A stretch of 64,000 nt of DNA, taken from JBFMHP01 sp040752855. GTDB taxonomy: Bacteria > Pseudomonadota > Gammaproteobacteria > RBG-16-57-12. How positions within the stretch are numbered: the first letter of the stretch is position 1; each line of letters begins with the position of its first letter. Positions 17,060 to 25,249 of the stretch are shown in pieces. The position numbers and the translations under genes were made by a program. The notes below the pieces were generated by a model. It was not told where the DNA came from and did not search any database. It worked only from the letters and a program-made list of their open reading frames with translations. Location of the stretch: positions 62,001 to 126,000 of the forward strand of contig JBFMHP010000001.1 of assembly GCA_040752855.1 (NCBI GenBank), given 5' to 3'.

Positions 17060-17666
17060 ATAGGAAATATATTTTCTTTAATATCAATTGGCTGCAATGG
17101 AATAGTTGAACATAATAAGAAAATCGACGCAAGAAAGTGGGATGGCAGGTGAAATGGTTACCCCATGAGATCCTCGTTTGTATTACTAATCAATGGCGGC
17201 TCTGTCTATTTGGGAGACCTTCCTGGAGTTACATTCTGATGTCCGCTTTTGAGGAGGTTCAAGAGTACTTGGTTTTTTCGATAACGGCGGCTATCAGGAT
17301 AAACCTGCCATCTTAATGGGATGGCCAACTGACTGTTTATTAGTCGAGAACAGCCTTCCGCAGCTTGATTAATATGGGCACTGTTTGTTAGATGAAGTCA
17401 CGACAGCCATCGTCTTAACTCCTTAAGCATTCACCCAATCCGTAATCCTTTGCGACATCCGCAACATGTCGCGGCGTTGAGCGTTGCCTCAACGCCCCCT
17501 CACGCATCGAGCAGCCTGCCAATCCTTTGAAACAAATAACGATATTCGCATTTCTCCATAATTGGCACGGAGAATGCGAAGGCTCAGATACGCCGTGAAT
17601 GTTCGAGTTTTAACAGCGGGCACAACAAATCGCCCCGATTTGTTGTTCGACACGAAGAGTATCGCC
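17060..17666. other. intergenic region at the right edge of the AT-rich island
   Basis: 607 bases. No convincing gene, apart from a 25-codon ORF at 17238 starting ATGTCCGC with no recognised product. From 17346 to 17424 the sequence repeats at 22168-22231 (module repeat 1). GC content rises again from about 17.4 kb. Between 17425 and 17666 I see nothing that can be named. Confidence 0.4.
17346..17424 (+). repeat. module repeat 1, copy A
   Basis: Begins GAGAACAGCCTTCCGCAGCTT and ends with the CACGACAGCCATCGTCTTAA region; matches 22168-22231 with a small internal gap. In copy B it runs directly into repeat 2, whereas here about 440 bases with the 5' part of a small ORF lie between them, so copy B has suffered a deletion. 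Confidence 0.65.
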
Positions 17667-17987
17667 ATGAGACACGCGTTGACCATGACCACCCTATTAC
17701 AGGAAAACCAAATCTTCTGTGGTACCGGAGGAGTAAGCACCGCCAATCGCGCATACCGCTTTGTGCCGGCATTCCAGGATACCGCCACTGGCCGAAACTA
17801 CGTTTCACGATTCGCCGACGGACGCGCCGCACCCTGTCATCTGCTGGAGGGGTTGCCGGATGAGTTGGTGGTTGAGCGTTCCGAACGGGGCGCTGTTACT
17901 AGAATCAAGGATTCAGTCGTCTCGGGCTTTCTTCGTGGAGGGCGTTTCTATACACGCGCGGAGGCGGCCCAGATCGTGGCCATCTAG
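17667..17987 (+). CDS. small conserved hypothetical protein
   Basis: A 106-residue protein with FCGTGGVSTANRAYRFVPAF near the N terminus, DTATGRNYVSRFADGRAAPCHLLEGLPDELV in the middle and GRFYTRAEAAQIV at the end. I recall such orphan proteins from beta- and gammaproteobacteria but know no function. ATG at 17667 and 17685 are both possible starts. Its last 120 bases are duplicated at 22238-22358, where the 5' part is missing, so the gene belongs to a duplicated module. Confidence 0.65.
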   Translation: MRHALTMTTLLQENQIFCGTGGVSTANRAYRFVPAFQDTATGRNYVSRFADGRAAPCHLLEGLPDELVVERSERGAVTRIKDSVVSGFLRGGRFYTRAEAAQIVAI

Positions 17988-18058
17988 CCTGGATTTCTTT
18001 GCGTCCTGCAATCGGTTCTATCGCTCAAAGCAAAATTCAGAATTTTTGTTCCTATTGA
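17867..18058 (+). repeat. module repeat 2, copy A
   Basis: 192 bases matching 22238-22429 without gaps (constant offset of 4371). By hand count about 22 positions differ, so roughly 88 percent identity. It covers the 3' end of the small ORF and 71 bases beyond its stop. Confidence 0.85.
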
Positions 18059-18185
18059 ATACTATCGCCGCTTCATAACACCGCTTCGACCCAACCTTCT
18101 TTCGCACAATACGCTCGGTAAGATCAACGGATGCTGAACTTCAATGGCTCTTCTGCAAATACCTCGCTTGCATTGGAGTATACCA

Positions 18186-18422
18186 GCCGCAACCCGCTGT
18201 GGTCTGCCACAAATACTTGTGGCCTGACCGACCGCAGTCGTCACTCCAAGATCTGCTCACGAGACACATATCCTGCTGATCTGAAATCCATTTATTGCGC
18301 AGAACGCATGTTGGCGCAGCGCTTGCCATGCGGTACACGTGCACAAACTCTTCGACTGAAGACAGCGGCACGAAGTTAAGTCTCAACTCACTACTTCAAT
18401 TCAACTAAGGAGATTGATCATG
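18186..18422 (+). repeat. module repeat 3 (leader region), copy A
   Basis: 237 bases matching 23862-24098 with no net gap (constant offset of 5676) and about 80 percent identity by eye. It ends exactly at the start codon of the following gene, including the AAGGAGAT ribosome-binding site. Strongly conserved parts are the GCCACAA-N4-TTGTGGC palindrome, CGCATGTTGGC, GGTACACGTGCACAA and GAAGACAGCGGCACGAA. The pattern fits a duplicated promoter and 5' leader. Confidence 0.85.
18206..18223. promoter_or_regulatory. conserved palindrome in leader A
   Basis: GCCACAA-N4-TTGTGGC, a seven-base perfect inverted repeat about 200 bases upstream of the peroxidase-like gene. It is preserved in leader B (23882-23899), where only the four-base centre varies. 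Spacing and conservation suggest an operator or a transcript hairpin. Confidence 0.45.
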
Positions 18423-20627
18423 CGCACAGTCACCAACATGAGAAACAATCCGAAGTTTCGATCTGCAAGGTTAATTGAACGACAAGGACGTTCAGGGGTA
18501 CCTCGGCATCGGTCTTTGGCCAAGACTGTCGGCGCGCTGGCCGTTGCCCTGTTGTGTGGTACTGCTACGGCCGCTGTCGATGATCGCGATTCTGGTCTCG
18601 GCGCCCCGCAGTTGCGTCAATTCGTCGATCAGCAAGTCGGCGGAATCCAGAAGTTGATGGTTCCAGCAAAGAATGAAGACCTGCCACAGCCACTGGGCAC
18701 GGACGGAAAGCCGGACCCGCGTTTCAAGACCACCGAGGCGAAGCGTTATCTCGGCAAACAGCTTTTCCATGACCCGGACCGGATGGTCAGGATCGATCCC
18801 GCGTTCGGCGGCCTCCCGGAAACGGCACGGACCGCCTCTTGCGGTACTTGTCACCTGGGCGAGGCGGCCTCCAAAGCCGGCACCCTGTTCAACTTCGCCG
18901 TGGGTGGCGAGGGACGCGGCTACACCGACGCGAAGGGGAACTTCATTGCACGCAGGCGCCCCGACCTTGCCATTCTCCCGATGCTGCGACAGACGCCCTT
19001 GTTTCCCGGTGACGCGCTGGTGGATGAGCTACCCACCCTCCAGGACGTCTACCGCGACAAGAACACGGGAGAAATCGTTGCCGGCAGCCCCGCCTTGCAG
19101 CGCAAGCTCGATCGTAGTGTTTTTGATCTGATCGCAACCGGCCGGCTCGACGCCTTAGACAGCGTCGGGCGCAACGCGCCGAGCGTGCTCGGCGCCGCCT
19201 TCAACAACCGTCTGTTGCAGGGCGGCTTCGCAGGCGAGCCCGACTCCGCACCCGGGGGCTTGAACCCGTTCGGGTTTGTGGCGCAAGAAAGCGTGGCACT
19301 CTTGCTGCTCGACGCTCACCGGCTGCTCGAAAAACAGGCCAGCGAACTCGAGAAATTCGCTACATTCCGGCTATTGTTCCGCCAGGCGTTCCCCGAGGAA
19401 GCCGCCCAGGCGCCCGGCTGCGTGCCCGAGTCTCCGCCTGCTCAAGGTGCTTGTGACGCCCTGATCAACGACATGACCGCCTTGCGGGCGACGGCGACGT
19501 TCATGCGAACCGTGGTCACTCGCAACACGCCGTGGGACAAGTTCTTGGCTGGAGACAACAGCGCGCTCACAGATAAACAGCGGCGCGGGGCCAAGCTCTT
19601 TTTCACCAAGGCGGAGGATGGCGGCGCGGGTTGCTTTACTTGCCACAGCGGACCGATGCTCAACAAGCAGCCTAACGACCCCGATGTGGCGGGTATGGGT
19701 CAGTTCGTGGAAGAAAACTTCTTCAACCTCGGGCTCGCCGATCATCCGTTGCAGGCGCTGAATCGCACGGTGAGAGGGCCAGGTTTCCGCGACGATGGAA
19801 GAAGGGAAATCACCGGCAAAGACAGCGATGCCTTCAAGTTCCGCGTGTTGACCTTGCGGCAGTTGAAGGATGGCCGTTTCTTCTTCCACAACGGCTCGTT
19901 CACGAGCGTCAGGGACGTGGTGCAGTACTTCAACGCCGGTGTCCCACAGGACGCAGTGGCCGCCGCCGCGGGTACGCTGACACCGCGCTTCACCAATCCC
20001 CGCGGAGCCGGCTCGCTCCCCGGGCTAGGCTTGAGCGAGCGTCAAGTGGATGATCTCACCGACTTCCTCGAGAACGCGCTCTACGATCCAGCGTTCGTGA
20101 AGTTCGATCCGAACTCGACCACGGACACGTTCGAGCTCAACGCGCGCGACACGACCTACTCGAAGTACCGTCCGGATCTGGTGGCGGCCGGCAACACTGA
20201 CGGCCACCCGATGATTGACGGCCGATCTGTGAGCGGAAAGCCGCAGAATAACGACGACCCGCTGTCTCGACGCGACATGGGAATGGAGTTCCTGGACGTG
20301 ACCGCCCAGGCGGTCATCGCACTGGCCGAGTCGAACACCCGACGCGGAGGTCTTCAGCAGGAAGATGTCTACAAGATCACCAACAACAGTACCTCGATCA
20401 TAGACACCCACCTGCTCGTGATCGCCCGCGGTCTGTCGCCGAACGTCCGGCTGGAAAACCGCAGTGGAGTCAGCAAAGCCGGCGATCCGTATCTGCGTGT
20501 GTTCTTGCCCGATGGCGTCCTGATGCCTGGCCAGAGCATCGACGTGACGTTGGTCTTCCAGAAGCCGCTCAAGGCGCCGCCGGCGCAATACTCGCTCACG
20601 CTGCTGTCGGGACAGGGCAACCCGTGA
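18420..20627 (+). CDS. secreted di-heme cytochrome c peroxidase/MauG-like protein
   Basis: A 735-residue exported protein with a signal peptide (residues about 33-52, basic leader then LAKTVGALAVALLCGTATAA). Two c-type heme sites are visible, CGTCH at 141-145 and CFTCH at 405-409, with the MauG/CcpA-type surroundings (KRYLGKQLFHDP before heme 1; RRGAKLFFTKAEDGGAG before heme 2; LRQLKDGRFFFHNGSF further on). It is about twice the size of typical CcpA: there is an insertion between the hemes and a C-terminal extension of about 120 residues with a beta-sandwich look (GVLMPGQSIDVTLVFQKPLK). It should act in the periplasm on peroxide or a protein substrate. ATG 18420 has AAGGAG seven bases upstream. 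Confidence 0.85.
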   Translation: MRTVTNMRNNPKFRSARLIERQGRSGVPRHRSLAKTVGALAVALLCGTATAAVDDRDSGLGAPQLRQFVDQQVGGIQKLMVPAKNEDLPQPLGTDGKPDPRFKTTEAKRYLGKQLFHDPDRMVRIDPAFGGLPETARTASCGTCHLGEAASKAGTLFNFAVGGEGRGYTDAKGNFIARRRPDLAILPMLRQTPLFPGDALVDELPTLQDVYRDKNTGEIVAGSPALQRKLDRSVFDLIATGRLDALDSVGRNAPSVLGAAFNNRLLQGGFAGEPDSAPGGLNPFGFVAQESVALLLLDAHRLLEKQASELEKFATFRLLFRQAFPEEAAQAPGCVPESPPAQGACDALINDMTALRATATFMRTVVTRNTPWDKFLAGDNSALTDKQRRGAKLFFTKAEDGGAGCFTCHSGPMLNKQPNDPDVAGMGQFVEENFFNLGLADHPLQALNRTVRGPGFRDDGRREITGKDSDAFKFRVLTLRQLKDGRFFFHNGSFTSVRDVVQYFNAGVPQDAVAAAAGTLTPRFTNPRGAGSLPGLGLSERQVDDLTDFLENALYDPAFVKFDPNSTTDTFELNARDTTYSKYRPDLVAAGNTDGHPMIDGRSVSGKPQNNDDPLSRRDMGMEFLDVTAQAVIALAESNTRRGGLQQEDVYKITNNSTSIIDTHLLVIARGLSPNVRLENRSGVSKAGDPYLRVFLPDGVLMPGQSIDVTLVFQKPLKAPPAQYSLTLLSGQGNP

Positions 20628-20654
20628 CAGGTGCTTGAGAGTAACGCCCGCCAA

Positions 20655-20684
20655 CCCGGAGCCCGCCTTCGCGCGGGCTCCGGG
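20655..20684 (+). terminator. terminator-like hairpin after the di-heme gene
   Basis: A perfect 12-base stem (20655-20666 with 20673-20684) around a six-base CTTCGC loop, 27 bases after the stop codon. No T tract follows, so it may act as an mRNA-stabilising or attenuating hairpin rather than a classic terminator. Confidence 0.55.
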
Positions 20685-21202
20685 GATTAAAGAAAGCCTT
20701 TATCTACTGAAACGTTCATTCTGAATTTCTGCAAACAGGAAGATGAAGCAACAGAACAATCTCGCTGGTGACGAAGATTTGATCAACTGCGCCAGCGGCG
20801 AAACTAATTAAAGGGCTTTGGCCCCTAAAGTCAGGATGGCGCTCACTTGGGCGCGAACTTTGGATTGCCGAAAACAACGGGTTATCGATCGCACTAAGAC
20901 GTTGTCGGCGATCTTGACGGTGGATATTTGTGCTTTCGCGGTGACCAATTGCCAGACAAATTGAGGATACCCACCAGTCTATTTATTGTGTCTCCTTAGT
21001 TTATTGCGTCGTTCTCAGGTTGTTTATTGCGATTTTTTTGGTAGTTGGCTTGTTAATGATTGCAGAACGCTCGAGCGGCATGGGCCGACTATACTAAGTT
21101 CTCTACACACAGCGCGCTATCGGACGATTTCTTCGCCGCACCGCGGCACATTACCAGGCAGGCAGTTGTCGGAGTCCCTCAATCATGAAGGAGACATATA
21201 TC
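20685..21202. other. intergenic region
   Basis: About 520 bases with no gene and no recognised repeat between the di-heme gene and the Fn3-like gene. A promoter for the downstream gene is expected here but no convincing -10/-35 pair stands out. Confidence 0.4.
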
Positions 21203-22042
21203 ATGCACACGATAAGCGGAAGGTTCGGCTTCAGGCCAATCACTATTGTGTCGTCTATTTTGTGTTTGTTGGTCGTCTTTCTGATCCCTTTGGGTGGCCC
21301 TGGCTTAGCGGCCGCTGCCCCGGAAAGTTGGACAGGACACCGAGGTAAAATTCCTTTCAGCAAAGCCAAGATGATCATCGAGTTCAATTCCACCGCTAAC
21401 GAGGGCGTGGGTGATGTGGGTGTCCAGGTGTTACTCGACGGAGAACCCTGGCAGTCGCTTAAGATCGAAGACCCTGACGAGCGTACGATTCTGAATATCA
21501 GGGCCAACAGTAGCTTGAGGAAGCAAGGGCTTACCGAACTGTTTTTCGAGAGTTCCGAGCCGTCATTGGATGAGACTCCGCTCGCGGATTTTCTGGCCCG
21601 TTTTCCAGAGGGAAATTACGAGTTCGAGGGAAGAACGATCGACGGACAGCAGATTGAAGGAGTGGCGACATTCACACATATCATTCCAGCTGGGCCGGTT
21701 ATTGTCTCGCCAGAGGAGGGTGATACAGTGGACGTTACTGAGCCCCTGAGTATCCGTTGGGAGACGGTGACTAGTAAGGTCGAAGGTTCTGGCGAAGGCG
21801 ACCTTGAAATTGTCGGCTACGAGGTGATCGTCGAACGAACGGATAATGACGAACTCGGCGCTGCCCCGCGCACATTTGACATCAAGCTCGCGGCCACTTC
21901 GGCGCCAGTCCAAAGCGCAACGGTTCCGCCGGAATTTCTCGAACCAGGCCGCGAGTACAAGTTTGAGGTATTGGCGATCGAGAAAGGTGGCAATCAGACT
22001 ATCTCGGAGGGTGGACCCTTCATGACCAACGCGACGCCCTAA
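21203..22042 (+). CDS. secreted beta-sandwich (fibronectin type III-like) protein
   Basis: A 279-residue protein with a signal peptide (hydrophobic VSSILCLLVVFLIPLGG, predicted cleavage after LAAAA near residue 40). The mature part contains a region with GPVIVSPEEGDTVDVTEPLSIRW and then GYEVIVER and EFLEPGREYKFEVLAIEKGGNQT, the strand pattern of a fibronectin type III domain (about residues 160-275). Such proteins often help recognise surfaces or partner proteins. It follows the di-heme gene on the same strand. ATG 21203 is chosen because AAGGAG lies nine bases upstream; an ATG at 21185 is in frame. Confidence 0.65.
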   Translation: MHTISGRFGFRPITIVSSILCLLVVFLIPLGGPGLAAAAPESWTGHRGKIPFSKAKMIIEFNSTANEGVGDVGVQVLLDGEPWQSLKIEDPDERTILNIRANSSLRKQGLTELFFESSEPSLDETPLADFLARFPEGNYEFEGRTIDGQQIEGVATFTHIIPAGPVIVSPEEGDTVDVTEPLSIRWETVTSKVEGSGEGDLEIVGYEVIVERTDNDELGAAPRTFDIKLAATSAPVQSATVPPEFLEPGREYKFEVLAIEKGGNQTISEGGPFMTNATP

Positions 22043-22167
22043 AATGCCGTAATACTTGCTCCGCCCGATCGTGCCCCTTTTAGCCTTGGCGGGCAACGAC
22101 AACCGGGGGTACGAAGCGCATCAAGCGAGAAAAATTTTGTGAACGCAATACATTTGAATCCGCAGCT

Positions 22168-22231
22168 GAGAACAGCCTTCCGCAGCTTAATTAATTTGTC
22201 AGCTGAAATTACGACAGCCAATGTCTTAAAT
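22168..22231 (+). repeat. module repeat 1, copy B
   Basis: Matches 17346-17424, beginning at GAGAACAGCCTTCCGCAGC and running to the TGTCTTAAA region. Here it abuts repeat 2 directly. Confidence 0.65.
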
Positions 22232-22237
22232 TCTTTC

Positions 22238-22358
22238 GGTGGTTGAGCGTTCCGAACGGGGTGCTGTTACCAGAATCAGGGATTCAGTCATCTCGGAATT
22301 TCTTCGTGGAGGGCGTTTTTATACACGCACGGAGGCGGCCCGGATCGTGGCCGTCTAG
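22238..22358 (+). pseudogene. truncated copy of the small conserved hypothetical gene
   Basis: These 121 bases correspond to the last 40 codons of the ORF at 17667-17987, ending at the equivalent TAG (22356-22358). Translation gives VVERSERGAVTRIRDSVIS and then GRFYTRTEAARIVAV. The 5' two thirds are absent because of the deletion between repeats 1 and 2, so this is a remnant. Confidence 0.7.
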
Positions 22359-22429
22359 CCCGCATTTCTTTATGTCCTGCAATCAGCTTTACCGCTCAAA
22401 GCAAGATTCAGAATTTTGGTTCCAATTAA
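22238..22429 (+). repeat. module repeat 2, copy B
   Basis: Ungapped 192-base partner of 17867-18058, about 88 percent identical by hand count. Sequence similarity stops at 22429, shortly before the ATPase gene. Confidence 0.85.
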
Positions 22430-22495
22430 ACAGCAAAAGTAATAATGGGCCATGCGACATCAGTGCAAACCACTACGCGGTACCCCGCTCTAAAA

Positions 22496-23725
22496 TTACC
22501 GCCACAGCGCGCTCACCGGCAGCGCAACATACTGGTCGCCAAACGGTATCACCTGATCACCGCCATAGAGCACCACGCCTCGGATAAATTTATCGCCCGC
22601 AGCCTGCGCCAGGGTTTCGAGGCCGGTGAGGTCTTTGCGGGTAAGCGATGCGGTGGCCTTGACCTCGACGCCGACTACGCGGCCGCGGGCGTCTTCGATG
22701 ACCACATCGACTTCCCGGCCGGTGGTGGAACGGAAATGGTAGAGCGATACGCGCTCTTGGGCCCAGCTCGCTTGTTTGCGCAGCTCGGCGACGACAAAGG
22801 ATTCCAGCAGATGTCCCAGCAGTGTTGCGTCCTCGGCTAGGCGCTGAGAGGTCTGGCCTGTGAGATAGGCGGCCAGCCCGCTGTCGATGAGGTGGATCTT
22901 GGGTGATTTAACGAGCCGCTTGCCCAGGTTGGTAGACCATGCCGGCAGCGGTTGGAACAGGAAGGTCATCTCTAGCAGGCTCAAGTAGCGCTTGAGAGTG
23001 GTGTGGGCGATGGCGGAGGCGCGCGACAGCTCGGACATGTTGAGCAACCCACCGGAACGCGCAGCGAGCAGGGCCAGGAGGCGTGGCATGTCGGTGAGTC
23101 CTTCGATGTGCGCCAGATCGCGGACGTCGCGTTGGAGGATGGCGGTGATGTAGGCGCCGAACCAAGCCTGGCGTCGGCCTGTATCTTCACGGGCGACGGC
23201 TTCCGGGTAGCCGCCGCCAATGATTTGGCTGAGGATATCAATACCGGTCTTTTCCGTATTCGAAAAATCGGGCAACCGCGGAGCAAAAACCGTATCGATG
23301 AACCGCTCAACGCGATCAGCAAGCTCTCCCTGGGACAGGGGCCACAAGGGTATAGCCTCCATGCGGCCCGCCAGCGACTCGGACAATTGCGGCAGTAGCA
23401 GCACATTGGCCGAGCCAGTGAGCAGGAATCGCCCCGGGCGCCGGTCGGCATCCACTAGTATCTTGATGGCTGGAAACAGCCCCGGCGCCTTCTGCACTTC
23501 ATCCACCACCACCATGCCCGGCAGGTTACGCAGGAAGCCATGCGGATCACCCACCGCGGCCGCCAGAGTCGTAGCGTCATCAAGTGTCACGTAGCGCCCC
23601 GCTCTCTGAGCGGCGATTTCTTGGGCCAGGGTGCTTTTGCCGGTCTGGCGGGCACCGTTGAGCAACACCACGGGGGTATCGCGGAGCACGGATTGGAGGT
23701 AAGGTTCGATATTTCGCCTGAACAT
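22496..23725 (-). CDS. AAA ATPase with DUF4143 domain
   Basis: A 409-residue AAA_14/DUF4143 protein. It has Walker A NGARQTGKST (residues 23-32), Walker B MVVVDEVQKAP, sensor FLLTGSANVLLLP, and the C-terminal DUF4143 nuclease-like domain with HLLESFVVAELRKQ and REVDVVIED near 335-345. These are common, mobile accessory ATPases with no proven role, sometimes linked to defence or toxin-antitoxin functions. It is inserted, in reverse orientation, between repeat 2 and repeat 3 of module B, separating the remnant ORF from the bufferin leader. Short direct repeats of TTCACCA(C/T)G precede its start and could be autoregulatory. Confidence 0.88.
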   Translation of the reverse strand: MFRRNIEPYLQSVLRDTPVVLLNGARQTGKSTLAQEIAAQRAGRYVTLDDATTLAAAVGDPHGFLRNLPGMVVVDEVQKAPGLFPAIKILVDADRRPGRFLLTGSANVLLLPQLSESLAGRMEAIPLWPLSQGELADRVERFIDTVFAPRLPDFSNTEKTGIDILSQIIGGGYPEAVAREDTGRRQAWFGAYITAILQRDVRDLAHIEGLTDMPRLLALLAARSGGLLNMSELSRASAIAHTTLKRYLSLLEMTFLFQPLPAWSTNLGKRLVKSPKIHLIDSGLAAYLTGQTSQRLAEDATLLGHLLESFVVAELRKQASWAQERVSLYHFRSTTGREVDVVIEDARGRVVGVEVKATASLTRKDLTGLETLAQAAGDKFIRGVVLYGGDQVIPFGDQYVALPVSALWR

Positions 23726-23861
23726 GGTGAAATATTAGCCATCACGTGGTGAATTTTCAACCACGCGACGTTGCCAAACCAGAAAAACCTGGTGCCCACT
23801 GAAAATATATCCACCCGCCTGCGGTAGTTCTAGGGACAGAACTAATTCGAATTTATCGCCA

Positions 23862-24098
23862 ACCGCAACCCGTTGTGGCCGGCCACAAATGCTTGTGGCC
23901 TGACCGTCCGCAATCGCCATTCAAGGTCTCCTCGCAAGACTAATATCCTGTTGATATTAAATCAATTTATTACTCAGGACGCATGTTGGCACAGCGCTTG
24001 CCATTAGGTACACGTGCACAACGTTTTCGTCTGAAGACAGCGGCACGAAATCAAGTCTCAAGTCACTACTGCAATTCAACTTAAGGAGATAAAACATG
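23862..24098 (+). repeat. module repeat 3 (leader region), copy B, bufferin promoter
   Basis: Ungapped partner of 18186-18422. It ends at the start codon of bufA1 with a TTAAGGAGATAAAAC ribosome-binding site. The region should hold the promoter of the bufferin operon, and its twin implies that the di-heme gene responds to the same signal. Confidence 0.85.
23882..23899. promoter_or_regulatory. conserved palindrome in leader B
   Basis: GCCACAA-N4-TTGTGGC, here extended by one G-C pair on each side. Counterpart of 18206-18223. Confidence 0.45.
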
Positions 24099-24365
24099 CG
24101 TACCAAAACAGTCGTCACCTCAGCATTGGCCACCGTCGTAGTTCTGGGCATCGTGGCCACGGCCTCGGCGCAACCGGCCGCGAAACCGAAGTATGACTTC
24201 GAAAAGTGCTATGGCGTGGTAAAGGCTGGCAAGAACGATTGCCAGACGGCCAACAGCTCCTGCGCCGGGACCTCGAAGATGGACGCCAACCCGACCGCCT
24301 GGATCTATGTGCCCAAGGGGACGTGCGATCGCATCGTCGGTGCCAGCACCCAACCCAAGGCATGA
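24096..24365 (+). CDS. bufA1: bufferin precursor BufA1 (DUF2282 family)
   Basis: An 89-residue precursor with a signal peptide (residues 1-27, ending VATASA) and a mature part with four cysteines in the DUF2282 pattern: KCYGVVKAGKNDCQ, SSCAGTSK and a final YVPKGTCDRIVG. These are copper-binding RiPPs whose cysteines are modified by an MNIO enzyme, exported and used to sequester copper in the periplasm (established for the bufferin family, not shown here). All four cysteines are present. The next gene starts within its stop codon (ATGA), and bufB, bufC and doxX follow in the expected order. Confidence 0.9.
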   Translation: MRTKTVVTSALATVVVLGIVATASAQPAAKPKYDFEKCYGVVKAGKNDCQTANSSCAGTSKMDANPTAWIYVPKGTCDRIVGASTQPKA

Positions 24366-25249
24366 GGATGCAGAGCATGATTCCTTCCGCGAACAATCAT
24401 TTCGCAGTGGGACCGATTCCGGCGCAAGCCGGAATCGGATTGCGGGCCGAGCACTATCATGAGGTGGTGGAGACCAAGCCCGCGATCGCCTGGTTCGAGG
24501 CGCACAGCGAGAACTACTTCGGTGCCGGCGGCCGTCCACTGTATTTTCTGGAGCGCGTCCGCGCCGATTATCCGGTGAGTCTGCACGGTGTGGGACTCTC
24601 ATTGGGCTCCGCCGATGCACTGAACCTGCGCCATCTCGAGAAGCTGCGGGACTTGATTCAGCGCATCGAGCCCGGGCTGGTTTCCGAGCATCTCTCGTGG
24701 GGCTCGGTGGGCGGGCGCTATCTCAACGATCTGCTGCCGCTGCCCTATACCGATGAGACCTTGCGCCATCTGATCGAGCGCGTGCAACAGGTGCAGGAGT
24801 TTCTCGGGCGGCAGATCCTCATCGAGAACATTTCCTGCTATCTGGAATATGAAGACACCACGCTCGCCGAGCCGCAATTTCTCGCGGAGCTGGCGCGGCG
24901 CAGCGGCTGCGCGCTGCTGCTTGATGTCAACAACGTGTATGTCAACGCCGTCAATCACCGCTTCGATCCCTTTGGCTATGTGGCGGCGATCCCCGCGGAT
25001 CTGGTGCAGGAGATCCATCTCGCTGGCCACACCCGCCGGCAGCTTGAAGACGGCGCGATCCTCATCGACACGCACGATCAGCTCGTCACCCCTGCGGTGT
25101 GGGAACTCTATCGCGCCGCGGTCGCGCGCCTGGGCCGCATCCCGACCTTGATCGAATGGGACAGCGATCTACCCGCGCTGGAGGTATTGCTCGCCGAGGC
25201 GGCGCACGCCGAGCAGGTGATGGAGGTGGGCTATGCCGACGTTGCATGA
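24362..25249 (+). CDS. bufB1: MNIO family maturase BufB1 (DUF692)
   Basis: A 295-residue multinuclear non-heme iron-dependent oxidative enzyme (DUF692, TIM barrel). Family blocks are GIGLRAEHYHEVV near the start, SLHGVGLSLGS, SEHLSWGSVGGRYLNDLLPLPY, ENISCYLEY, LLLDVNNVYVNAVNH, EIHLAGH and IEWDSDLP, which carry the His, Asp and Glu iron ligands. It modifies cysteines of the BufA1 precursor into thiooxazole-type groups (family knowledge). The chosen ATG overlaps the bufA1 stop; ATGs at 24368 and 24377 are alternatives. Its end overlaps the start of bufC1 by 17 bases, so the three proteins are made together. Confidence 0.92.
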   Translation: MRMQSMIPSANNHFAVGPIPAQAGIGLRAEHYHEVVETKPAIAWFEAHSENYFGAGGRPLYFLERVRADYPVSLHGVGLSLGSADALNLRHLEKLRDLIQRIEPGLVSEHLSWGSVGGRYLNDLLPLPYTDETLRHLIERVQQVQEFLGRQILIENISCYLEYEDTTLAEPQFLAELARRSGCALLLDVNNVYVNAVNHRFDPFGYVAAIPADLVQEIHLAGHTRRQLEDGAILIDTHDQLVTPAVWELYRAAVARLGRIPTLIEWDSDLPALEVLLAEAAHAEQVMEVGYADVA

